Shown: in pieces, positions 1-6,004 of the stretch
Layout: every line of letters starts with the position of its first letter
Position numbering within the stretch: the first letter of the stretch is position 1
The notes under the pieces: generated by a model
What the model saw: the letters and a program-made list of their open reading frames with translations, nothing else
Database searches by the model: none
Told to the model about the DNA's origin: nothing
Assembly: GCA_017467985.1 (NCBI GenBank)
Contig: JAFUJY010000226.1
Coordinates: 1-6,004 of the forward strand
Source: Bacillota bacterium
Lineage (GTDB): Bacteria; Bacillota; Clostridia; Lachnospirales; Bianqueaceae
Direction of reading: 5' to 3'
Length of the DNA stretch: 6,004 nt
Program-made: the position numbers and the translations under genes

Positions 1-209
1 AATTCTTCCTTAAAAGTATAATTAACTTTATCAATTCCCTGGCCGGTCCACATCAAAGGCCCCACCACCGAAGCGGAATCCGGCGCCCATTCAATGGATA
101 CATCAATTTCCAGCATCTGGACCATTTGCTCCCGCAGATCCGCACCCTGCACCTGCACGCCCAACAGCAAGAATACCAACACCACCAAAATCCATTTATT
201 CTTCTTCAT
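1..209 (-). CDS. Exported or membrane-anchored protein of unknown function, 5' part only
   Basis: Only the first 69 codons are in the window; the rest lies beyond base 1. The ATG at 209 is preceded by GGGAGG (216-221) at a 6-base spacing, which supports this start. The protein begins MKKNKW, followed by a hydrophobic stretch at about residues 7-18, so it has a signal peptide or N-terminal anchor. A possible signal peptidase I site follows V-Q-G at 20-22. There is no lipobox cysteine. The mature part seen is short and mixed in composition, and I do not recognise a family. It overlaps the end of walK by 14 bases, so the two are surely translated from one mRNA. In Bacilli this place in the operon is held by yycH/yycI, membrane regulators of WalK. 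An exported protein here would fit such a role, but I see no clear YycH or YycI signature, so the function is open. Confidence 0.75.
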   Translation of the reverse strand, partial: MKKNKWILVVLVFLLLGVQVQGADLREQMVQMLEIDVSIEWAPDSASVVGPLMWTGQGIDKVNYTFKEE

Positions 210-2019
210 CCATTTCCTCCCTTTCTGTCAGAGGAAATACCAGATGAAATATACTGCCCTGGCCCACTGTACTATCCAGTTCAATGCGACCGCCATGCAT
301 CTCCATCATTTCTTTTGCAATGGCCAGCCCCAGACCGGTACCGCCGGATGAGCGGGAACGAGCCTTGTCAATCCGATAAAATCGCTCAAATACCCGTTTT
401 TGTTCCTTATGGGGGATCCCCATACCCGTATCTTTTACATGCAGAATCCCTTCGTTATGTTTCAGATCCACCGTGGTCCACATAGTAATGGCTGCCTGCT
501 CGGGACTATAAATCACCGCATTGATAATAATATTACGCAATACCTGCTCAATCCGGGATCGGTCACACAGCGCCCATACCTGGGGACAATCCGGCTTCAT
601 TTCCATGGTCTGCTGCTTTTTGTCCGCATGAATTCGGTAACGGCGGACGCAATCGGACAATAATTCTGTCAGATTCATCACTTCCATGCGCAGCTGCACT
701 TGGCGGTTATCAATACGGGACAGCTCCAGCAACTCCGTAATCAGCGCAGTCATACGGTCAGACTCTTTGTTAATTACATTCAGGAAGGGTACCAAGGTCT
801 CCTCCTCCCGAATATTACCATCCAAGATGGTTTCCACATAACTTTTTACTGTGGTAATGGGGGTACGCAGCTCGTGGGACACATTGGCCACAAATTCCCG
901 CTGCATTTCCTCTGCCCGGTGCTGCTCGGTCACATCTTGAAGCACCACAATTAAGCCCTCTGAGGCTCCTGCTTCGTTACTGTAGGCCGCAAACTCTGCC
1001 CGTACGGTATGATCGTCCCGCATCAGCGTGCGCTGGGCAATGGTTCCTTCCTGACTGTACAATAACGCTGCAAAATGTTCTTCAGGGAACGTCTGACTAA
1101 AATGCTCATCTTCAATTTCTTCCCCCATCAGCTCCAACGCCGCCGGGTTACACTGAACGATAAAACCGTCCATTCCATAGACCACCAGACCATCTGCCAT
1201 ATGATCAAAAATCGTGGCCAATTTATTCTTTTCACTGCTGGTCTCGGACAAGATTCGACTCAGTTCCCGGGCCATATGTCCAAAATTACTCTCCAGCTCT
1301 TCGATTTCATCCGAAGAACGGGATATGGTCGGCATCTCATCCACCGCCTCCAAATCTCCCTTGGCCATTTCCTTGGTTTTGCTAGTCAGACGCTGAATGG
1401 GTCTGGCAATACCTGCCGCCAAAAAATAAGCAAAGAATGCCGACACCCCAATGGCCAATAGGGACGCCATCATGATAATCATGGTATTATTCACCATGTT
1501 TTCTTCAATATCCGTAACGGATTGACGCAGCAGCAAAATATACCAGACCTTACCATCCCTCATCACGGGGACGGCATAATCTCCCACACTGCGCTCCACA
1601 TCGTTTTCGATAATCTGATGAACATATAGTTCTTCACTTTCTTTTCCGGCCACCGCCCCCAAAACGGTTCTGGAGGATTTATCCACCGAACTGATACTGC
1701 CGCTACGGCTGTAAATCAGCTCCCCTTCCCCGTCCAACAAATACATCAACAGGCCCTCTTCATTACCGCCCTCTGTCAAAAGGCTGGTAACCACCGTGGA
1801 AAACACCTCCGCCAGGTTCTGTTCATTAGAAGAATAGGCCAAATCCATGGTGTCAGTAATACGCCCTGCGGTGTATTTCATTTCCTGATATCGGGAACGG
1901 TACAGATTCTGCCGAATATTTCCGATAATATAGATTCCGATGACTAGAATTACGCACACAACCAACACGGCATAAATCAGTACCAGCTTCCATTTAATGC
2001 TGCCAACCGTTTTTTTCAT
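196..2019 (-). CDS. walK: WalK-type sensor histidine kinase
   Basis: This 607-residue membrane kinase autophosphorylates on histidine and passes the phosphate to the adjacent WalR. In order it shows: TM1 (about 11-33); an extracytoplasmic PAS/Cache-like domain (about 34-176); TM2 (about 178-200); HAMP (about 201-256); a cytoplasmic PAS domain (about 264-365, ending VVLQDVTE); a HisKA dimerisation helix pair with FVANVSHELRTP, the phospho-acceptor being His382; and a HATPase_c domain with the N box around Asn496/Asn500, G1 box DTGMGI (530-535), F box FERFYRI (544-550) and G2 box GGTGLGLAI (559-567). This TM-Cache-TM-HAMP-PAS-kinase layout and the length of about 600 residues match WalK/YycG of Firmicutes. 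A PhoR-type kinase has a similar layout, but the WalR-like partner favours WalK. The N box reads NAVIYS, with Ile503 where Lys or Arg is usual. The start ATG overlaps the walR stop (ATGA), with AAGGA (2026-2030) 6 bases upstream. Confidence 0.93.
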   Translation of the reverse strand: MKKTVGSIKWKLVLIYAVLVVCVILVIGIYIIGNIRQNLYRSRYQEMKYTAGRITDTMDLAYSSNEQNLAEVFSTVVTSLLTEGGNEEGLLMYLLDGEGELIYSRSGSISSVDKSSRTVLGAVAGKESEELYVHQIIENDVERSVGDYAVPVMRDGKVWYILLLRQSVTDIEENMVNNTMIIMMASLLAIGVSAFFAYFLAAGIARPIQRLTSKTKEMAKGDLEAVDEMPTISRSSDEIEELESNFGHMARELSRILSETSSEKNKLATIFDHMADGLVVYGMDGFIVQCNPAALELMGEEIEDEHFSQTFPEEHFAALLYSQEGTIAQRTLMRDDHTVRAEFAAYSNEAGASEGLIVVLQDVTEQHRAEEMQREFVANVSHELRTPITTVKSYVETILDGNIREEETLVPFLNVINKESDRMTALITELLELSRIDNRQVQLRMEVMNLTELLSDCVRRYRIHADKKQQTMEMKPDCPQVWALCDRSRIEQVLRNIIINAVIYSPEQAAITMWTTVDLKHNEGILHVKDTGMGIPHKEQKRVFERFYRIDKARSRSSGGTGLGLAIAKEMMEMHGGRIELDSTVGQGSIFHLVFPLTEREEMDEEE

Positions 2020-2717
2020 TCTGGTTCCTTATCCGTAAAATAATATCCTAACCCGCGCTTGGTCAACAAATACTCTGGCGCACTGGGTACGTTTTCGATT
2101 TTTTCCCGCAGACGCCGTACTGTCACATCCACCGTACGGGCATCGCCGTAATATTCATAGCCCCACACCTTTTCCAGCAAATACTCTCGGGAAAAGATCT
2201 GTCCCCGCTGATACATCAGGAATTTCAGCAGCTCCACTTCTCGCAGGGTCAGTTCTAGGGGGTGTCCATCCTTAAAGGCTTCGTATTTTTCCGCATTCAG
2301 ACTAATGGCACCACAACGCAGCAGATCTCCCGCCTCTTCCTTGGGCTTGGCAGCCACACTGCGCCGCAGATTGGCTCGTACCCGGGCCATCAATTCACGA
2401 ATGCCAAAGGGCTTGGTAACATAGTCATCAGCTCCCAGCTCCAGCCCCAGAACTGTATCCATCTCCTCCGTCCGAGCCGTCAGCATAATAATGGGCACCA
2501 TGCTCTTCTCCCGCACCTTGCGGCACACATCGTAGCCGGACAGCTTGGGCATCATCACATCCAGCAAAATCAAATCCGGGGTACAGGCTTCAAACATATC
2601 CAGCGCTTCCTGACCATCAAAGCCGGTAAATACCTGAAATCCCTCCTTTTGCAGATTGAACTTTAATATATCCACGATACTTCGCTCGTCATCTACCACC
2701 AAAATCTTCTCGTTCAA
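2016..2717 (-). CDS. walR: WalR-type OmpR/PhoB-family response regulator, TTG start
   Basis: This DNA-binding response regulator is phosphorylated by the WalK encoded just downstream. In Firmicutes WalR controls peptidoglycan hydrolase and wall-metabolism genes. With the start chosen here it has 233 residues: a receiver domain (about 1-118) with the acidic pocket Asp9/Asp10, phospho-acceptor Asp53, and the conserved Thr80 and Lys102; then a winged-helix domain (about 132-230). The recognition-helix region DARTVDVTVRRLREKIE is nearly that of WalR/YycF, and the end reads TKRGLGYYF. Thr101, the residue phosphorylated by PrkC in B. subtilis, is kept. No ATG lies near the start. A TTG at 2723 is only 2 bases from the AGGAGG, whereas the TTG at 2717 is 8 bases away and gives MNEKILVVDDE, colinear with B. 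subtilis WalR, so I prefer 2717. The stop overlaps the walK start by 4 bases. Confidence 0.93.
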   Translation of the reverse strand: MNEKILVVDDERSIVDILKFNLQKEGFQVFTGFDGQEALDMFEACTPDLILLDVMMPKLSGYDVCRKVREKSMVPIIMLTARTEEMDTVLGLELGADDYVTKPFGIRELMARVRANLRRSVAAKPKEEAGDLLRCGAISLNAEKYEAFKDGHPLELTLREVELLKFLMYQRGQIFSREYLLEKVWGYEYYGDARTVDVTVRRLREKIENVPSAPEYLLTKRGLGYYFTDKEPE

Positions 2718-2725
2718 TGCCAAAT

Positions 2726-2731
2726 CCTCCT
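2726..2731 (-). promoter_or_regulatory. Ribosome binding site of walR, decides its start
   Basis: The minus strand reads AGGAGG here, a perfect Shine-Dalgarno core (GTGAGGAGG in context). It sits 8 bases before the TTG at 2717 but only 2 bases before the in-frame TTG at 2723, so it argues for initiation at 2717. A perfect site may offset the weak TTG codon. Confidence 0.8.
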
Positions 2732-2752
2732 CACACTTACATCTCTCCTATA

Positions 2753-2781
2753 ACTATAGCAGAATTTATGCAAAAAAACAA
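2753..2781 (-). promoter_or_regulatory. Predicted sigma-A promoter of walR-walK
   Basis: On the minus strand a -10 hexamer TATAGT (2753-2758) carries an extended -10 TG (TGC-TATAGT). TTGTTT (2776-2781) lies 17 bases upstream as a weak -35. Transcription would begin near 2746, giving a leader of about 30 bases. The -35 region falls on the T-tract and last stem bases of the upstream terminator, so the two signals share sequence. No good WalR box (TGTWAH-N5-TGTWAH) is visible, so autoregulation is not supported. Confidence 0.55.
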
Positions 2782-2813
2782 CACTGCAAAGGGATAAATT
2801 CCTTTGCAGTGTT
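2772..2813 (-). terminator. Rho-independent terminator after the PP2C-LysM gene
   Basis: There is a perfect 13-bp stem (2780-2792 with 2801-2813; arm AACACTGCAAAGG) and an 8-base loop. On the minus strand it is followed after one G by seven T (2772-2778). The T-run is on one side only, so it works for minus-strand transcription. It starts 11 bases past the phosphatase stop codon. It should separate the phosphatase transcript from walR-walK, apart from read-through. Confidence 0.92.
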
Positions 2814-2823
2814 AAATTATGTC

Positions 2824-4563
2824 TTATTCCAATTCGCTCTGCGCCGGGATCATCAGCATGTCGCCGGGCTGCAGAACATAGTCGGTGGTGATACCATTGT
2901 ATTCACAGAAGCTCTCGAACAGATCCTCACTGAAAGTATCGTAGTACTCGATCAGAATGTCGTAGAAGCTGTCGCCGGACTCAACGGTGTGCCAGCCAAC
3001 GGTGGGAGTAGAAGGAGTATAAGTCTCTTCCTCAGAGCTTTCCTCTACGTAGCTCTCTTCTTCGGAGCTTTCCTCTTCCACAGAGGACTCTTCAGTGACG
3101 GAGCTCTCCTCACCGGCTACGGAACTTTCCTCAGTCTTGGAGGACTCTTCCTGCTTAGAAGACTCTTCTGTCTTGGAAGTCTCATTCTTGGAGGTCTCGG
3201 TCTTAGAGGTCTCGCTCTTAGAGGTCTCCGTCTTGGAATCCACTACAGAAGTAACGGAGGACTCATTCTTTCCGCTTTCATCCTTACCGCCGTTGCCACC
3301 CAGAGAGGTCAACAGAACGATCAGCAGAATAATCACCACGATACCGCCCAGGATACCGCAAATCAGCTTAGGATTACCAAAGATCTTGTCCAGGATGGTC
3401 AGCTCGTCATCTTCCTCCTCATCCTCGTCGTCATCCTCACCTTCAGCCTCAGCCTCTGGTGCGGCTTCTTCATCCTTTTCATCCTTCTTAGGACGCAGCA
3501 TTGCAAACAGGGAGGGCTTAGCCTCGGTCTGCTCAGCTTCATCATCCTCTCCCTCTTCCTGAGCTTCCTCAGGAGTGCCGGCGGTGCTGCCGCCCACCTT
3601 AGCAGCCAGAGCTGCCAAAGATGCGCCAAAGGAAGACTTCTTGGGAGCTTCTTCTTCAGGATCTGCCTCCGGTTCAACCTCAGCCTGTGCGGGTGCCTGC
3701 TCCTGAACTACTTCCTTCTTGGGAGCTGTAGGTGCGGCTGCTGCTGCACCATTCACTTCGTTTACTTCCAAAACGATGATGGACTTGTCATCCTCATTCT
3801 TATCCTTGGCCAGCTGCAGAAGCTGCTGTGCGATGGTCTCCTTAGGAGCATCCTTCGCTGCGCGAACAATGCGCTCAATCTCCTGATTGGAAACAGCGTC
3901 AGTAATACCATCGGTACACAGAATGAAAATGTCGCCGGGATAGAATACAAAATACTTGGAGAACACCTGAGACTCCACATCCTGCATGTCGAACATGCCC
4001 AGTGTGGCAGTAGGACGGCTCTCGGCCTTACGAATCTCAGCCTGCTCCTGGGTAATTACACCAAACTTATACAGATCGGTTGCTTCCAGATGGTCCTCAG
4101 TGATCTGCAGCATACGGCCACCGCGGATCACGTAAATACGGCTATCGCCCATATGTACAGCCAGACCACGATTCTTATGCAGGAACAAACCGGCATATGT
4201 GCTGTTGATACCCTCAGAACCATAAACCTTCTGGCTCTCACGAATCTTAGCATTGGTCTCACACAGGAAGTTCCAAATCTTATCTCTTGAAATTGCACCA
4301 TCCATACTCAGTACAGACTGCAGCTGCTGCATGCGCTGCATAACCAGTACAGAAGGAGATGTCTTGATTGCTACTTCTTCAATATTCTCACCATCGCAAA
4401 CACCATACATCTGGAAATCCACATGAGATGTTTTTCTGATGCAAGTCTGCGGCTCCTCGCTGCCCGGTGCCAGATAACGACCATTCACATAGATGTTATC
4501 CAGATTCATACCGCTGCCTTTAGCAGAAATCGCTACCGCAGAAATCTTTAATCCACTCTCCAT
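2824..4563 (-). CDS. Membrane PP2C-family Ser/Thr phosphatase with extracellular LysM domain
   Basis: This 579-residue protein likely removes phosphate from Ser/Thr residues in the cytoplasm while being tethered to the cell wall. The PP2C domain spans about 1-268. Its motifs are CDG with Asp57-Gly58, HMGDSRIYVIRGG (137-149), TEDH (155-158), CTDGITDAV with Asp218 (216-224), and DDKS with Asp258/259, so the aspartates that bind the two metal ions appear present. A linker rich in Ala, Pro, Glu and Asp follows (270-397), with an almost wholly acidic tract at 361-387. One TM helix lies at about 400-420. Then comes a Ser/Thr/Glu/Lys repeat stalk (about 430-515) and a LysM domain (524-573; HTVESGDSFYDI ... 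LQPGDMLMIP). With no signal peptide, the topology should be N-in/C-out. The motifs DGEN (usually DGMGG/DGHGG) and DDKS (usually DN), and the lack of the usual motif-I arginine, deviate from canonical PP2C. No PASTA kinase gene is in view. The start has AAGGTGG (4570-4576) at 6 bases. Confidence 0.88.
   Translation of the reverse strand: MESGLKISAVAISAKGSGMNLDNIYVNGRYLAPGSEEPQTCIRKTSHVDFQMYGVCDGENIEEVAIKTSPSVLVMQRMQQLQSVLSMDGAISRDKIWNFLCETNAKIRESQKVYGSEGINSTYAGLFLHKNRGLAVHMGDSRIYVIRGGRMLQITEDHLEATDLYKFGVITQEQAEIRKAESRPTATLGMFDMQDVESQVFSKYFVFYPGDIFILCTDGITDAVSNQEIERIVRAAKDAPKETIAQQLLQLAKDKNEDDKSIIVLEVNEVNGAAAAAPTAPKKEVVQEQAPAQAEVEPEADPEEEAPKKSSFGASLAALAAKVGGSTAGTPEEAQEEGEDDEAEQTEAKPSLFAMLRPKKDEKDEEAAPEAEAEGEDDDEDEEEDDELTILDKIFGNPKLICGILGGIVVIILLIVLLTSLGGNGGKDESGKNESSVTSVVDSKTETSKSETSKTETSKNETSKTEESSKQEESSKTEESSVAGEESSVTEESSVEEESSEEESYVEESSEEETYTPSTPTVGWHTVESGDSFYDILIEYYDTFSEDLFESFCEYNGITTDYVLQPGDMLMIPAQSELE
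3124..3231 (-). repeat. Tandem 15/18-bp repeats coding for the ETSK/EESSK stalk
   Basis: Within the phosphatase gene, residues 445-480 read as four five-residue units (TETSK, SETSK, TETSK, NETSK) followed by TEESSK, QEESSK and TEESS. The DNA is also repetitive, with variants of GTCTCNNTCTTNGA on the plus strand, which implies expansion by slippage or recombination. A further EESS-rich stretch continues to about residue 512. It lies just outside the membrane and probably acts as a flexible wall-spanning stalk. Copy number may vary between strains. Confidence 0.85.
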
Positions 4564-4595
4564 AGTACACCACCTTAAATGTATATTCTCATTAC

Positions 4596-4624
4596 ATTAT
4601 ACAGCATTCGACCGCATAATTCAA
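4596..4624 (-). promoter_or_regulatory. Predicted sigma-A promoter of the PP2C-LysM gene
   Basis: On the minus strand there is a consensus -10 TATAAT (4596-4601) and a -35 TTGAAT (4619-4624, four of six consensus bases) with an ideal 17-base spacer. The start would lie near 4589, leaving a leader of about 26 bases that holds the AAGGTGG ribosome binding site. This implies that the phosphatase is transcribed on its own as well as any read-through from purL. Confidence 0.7.
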
Positions 4625-4630
4625 TGAATT
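4618..4630. repeat. 13-base perfect palindrome over the -35 of the phosphatase promoter
   Basis: AATTCAATGAATT has 6-base arms around one central base and covers the -35 hexamer (4619-4624). Its place would suit a small operator, but it is short and AT-rich and could be chance. No second copy is seen in the other intergenic region. Confidence 0.3.
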
Positions 4631-4663
4631 TTTCTAAAAATATCTTTATATTTTTCCTAAACC

Positions 4664-6004
4664 TCAGCCAAAATATGCCACACCGGAGGCAAACAGCTTC
4701 TGGTCCTTGTTGCCGGGGATATTCTTGGCCACCTGGTCGCCGCGGCGTTCCGTATGACCCATCTTACCCAGCACACGGCCATCAGGAGAAGTAATACCTT
4801 CGATAGCCCACAAAGATCCATTGGGGTTATAGCGAATATCCATGGTGGGGTTGCCGGACAGATCCACATACTGTGTGGCAATCTGACCATTTGCAGCCAA
4901 TCGCTCCAGCGTCTCCTGATCTGCCATAAAGCGGCCTTCACCATGGGAAATGGCGATGGAATGAATGTCGCCGGGTTCCACGGCGCTCAGCCAGGGAGAC
5001 TTGGTGGAAACCACACGGGTCTGTACCATACAAGAAGCATGGCGGCCAATGGTGTTATAGGTCAGAGTGGGATCCTTATCGGTCAGATTCTTGATCTCGC
5101 CGTAGGGCACCAGACCCAGCTTGATCAGCGCCTGGAAACCGTTACAGATACCCAGTGCCAGACCATCCCGATTCTTTAACAGATCCATGGTGGCTTCCTT
5201 TAACTTCTCATTGGAGAATACGGTGGCAATGAACTTACCGGAACCTTCCGGCTCGTCACCGGCGGAGAAACCGCCGCTGAACATGAGGATCTGGGCATTG
5301 CGGATACGGCGATCCATCTCATCGATGGATTCCAGAATGTCCTTACCGGTCAGATTGCGCAGTACAAATACATCCGGCTCAGCCCCTGCCATGCGGAAGG
5401 CTCTGGCGGTGTCGTATTCGCAGTTGGTGCCAGGGAATACGGGAATAAATACACGAGGCTTTTTATTCCCGCTGTTGCTGATATATACCTGATGATCCCC
5501 CTTTACCAGAGGTGTCTCGCCAATGGGAGTGGTATCCGGAACTACAGTCTTGTAAACCTTTTCCAGACGGCCCTCGTATGCAGCCAGCACTTCATCCATG
5601 GCCACGCTCTCGCCCTTATGGGTAAAGATACCGTCGGCGGTTACAGTACCAATCTGCAGCCCATACTTGCCAGGATCCACGCCCTCAGCCAGTTCCAGAA
5701 CCAGGCTGCCGTAAATGGGTGCAGCACTCAACGGCGCCTCATCATTAAAGGCAAATCCCAGACCATTACCCAGACACATCTTCACTACAGCCTCGATCAG
5801 ACCGCCGCCATCGATGGCATAGGCCGCAATGATCTCTCCCGCACGCATACCGGCAGTCACCTTGTCGTACTGGGCCATAGCATCCTTAAAATCATATACC
5901 TTTTCGTCATCCAGCTTTAGATTCATCAGAACCACGCTGTCTCCGGCCTTTTTCATTTCGGGGGTCAAGATCTCATCGGTCTTGGCAGCAGCCACAGCCA
6001 GGCT
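4664..6004 (-). CDS. purL: Phosphoribosylformylglycinamidine synthase (large PurL with fused glutaminase), C-terminal part
   Basis: The enzyme converts FGAR, ATP and glutamine to FGAM in the fourth step of purine synthesis, in the cytoplasm. The window holds the last 446 residues; the frame stays open through base 6004, so the N-terminal half is missing only because of the window edge. Counting from the edge, an AIRS C-terminal (ATP/substrate) domain spans about 15-155 with the glycine-rich AIDGGG...GNGLGF segment (63-84). A class I glutamine amidotransferase (PurQ-like) domain spans about 183-446. It shows FPGTNCEYDTARAF, the SGGFSAGDE loop, the nucleophile Cys287 in LGICNGFQAL, SHGEGRF, and the His417/Glu419 pair in GHTERR that completes the triad. 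In B. subtilis the glutaminase is a separate PurQ; the one-chain form of about 1,240 residues is the large type known from many Clostridia and from Proteobacteria. The GTG at 5995 is internal, not a start. No clear terminator follows. Confidence 0.96.
   Translation of the reverse strand, partial: SLAVAAAKTDEILTPEMKKAGDSVVLMNLKLDDEKVYDFKDAMAQYDKVTAGMRAGEIIAAYAIDGGGLIEAVVKMCLGNGLGFAFNDEAPLSAAPIYGSLVLELAEGVDPGKYGLQIGTVTADGIFTHKGESVAMDEVLAAYEGRLEKVYKTVVPDTTPIGETPLVKGDHQVYISNSGNKKPRVFIPVFPGTNCEYDTARAFRMAGAEPDVFVLRNLTGKDILESIDEMDRRIRNAQILMFSGGFSAGDEPEGSGKFIATVFSNEKLKEATMDLLKNRDGLALGICNGFQALIKLGLVPYGEIKNLTDKDPTLTYNTIGRHASCMVQTRVVSTKSPWLSAVEPGDIHSIAISHGEGRFMADQETLERLAANGQIATQYVDLSGNPTMDIRYNPNGSLWAIEGITSPDGRVLGKMGHTERRGDQVAKNIPGNKDQKLFASGVAYFG

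Noticed and set aside
94..485. Two overlapping plus-strand frames opposite the end of walK
   Set aside because: Their translations have no domain features and lie antisense to the conserved ATPase domain of walK and the signal peptide of the next gene.
3095..3562. A plus-strand frame with long serine runs
   Set aside because: The serine runs are the reverse complement of the Glu/Asp codons in the acidic and EESS tracts of the phosphatase.
2656..4290. A long open frame of 544 codons on the plus strand, opposite the phosphatase gene and the start of walR
   Set aside because: It is antisense to two genes with clear domains, has a low-complexity Leu/Ser/Gly-rich translation with no recognisable domain, and crosses a terminator and promoter. 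It is best explained by the biased codons of the repeat-rich opposite strand.
4581..4596. A TGTAAT half-site plus TATACA at 5-base spacing in the phosphatase leader and -10 region, as a possible WalR box
   Set aside because: Only one half matches TGTWAH; the second has two mismatches. Too weak to claim WalR control.
4636..4655. An 8-bp inverted repeat just after purL, as a possible terminator
   Set aside because: The stem is made only of A and T and no separate T-run follows on the minus strand, so it is unlikely to terminate well; left uncalled.
5993..5995. GTG as the start of the purine gene
   Set aside because: The reading frame stays open to the window edge and the encoded piece is only the C-terminal part of a much longer enzyme, so this is an internal valine codon.

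Overview
The window looks like chromosomal DNA from a Gram-positive member of the Clostridia, possibly a gut Oscillospirales/Ruminococcaceae-type bacterium. This rests on a WalR/WalK two-component system of the Firmicutes type, strong AGGAGG-like ribosome binding sites, a large-type PurL with its glutaminase domain fused at the C-terminus, and moderate GC content. The genus cannot be named from sequence alone. Every convincing gene lies on the minus strand, so transcription runs from high to low coordinates. Nothing points to a mobile element, CRISPR array, tRNA or rRNA.

In order of transcription the window holds five genes. (1) The C-terminal 446 residues of phosphoribosylformylglycinamidine synthase (purL, 4664-6004, cut by the window edge) include the fused class I glutaminase domain. 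(2) After a 100-base gap with a good promoter comes a 579-residue membrane protein (2824-4563) with an unusual build: an N-terminal PP2C-family Ser/Thr phosphatase, a long acidic cytoplasmic linker, one transmembrane helix, an ETSK/EESS-repeat stalk and a C-terminal LysM domain. (3) A second 100-base gap holds a strong intrinsic terminator whose T-tract overlaps the likely walR promoter. (4) walR and walK follow, overlapping by 4 bases. (5) The start of a gene for a small exported or membrane-anchored protein of unknown function (1-209, cut by the window edge) overlaps the end of walK by 14 bases.

The genes suggest a cell-envelope signalling locus next to a purine biosynthesis gene. WalK should sense the envelope state and phosphorylate WalR on Asp53. 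WalR also keeps Thr101, the residue that the PASTA kinase PrkC phosphorylates in Bacillus subtilis. The neighbouring phosphatase would have its catalytic domain in the cytoplasm and a LysM in the wall. It could therefore be a peptidoglycan-tethered phosphatase opposing Ser/Thr phosphorylation of WalR or other envelope proteins. That link is inference from gene neighbourhood and domain layout. The LysM-anchored phosphatase is the most interesting item here.
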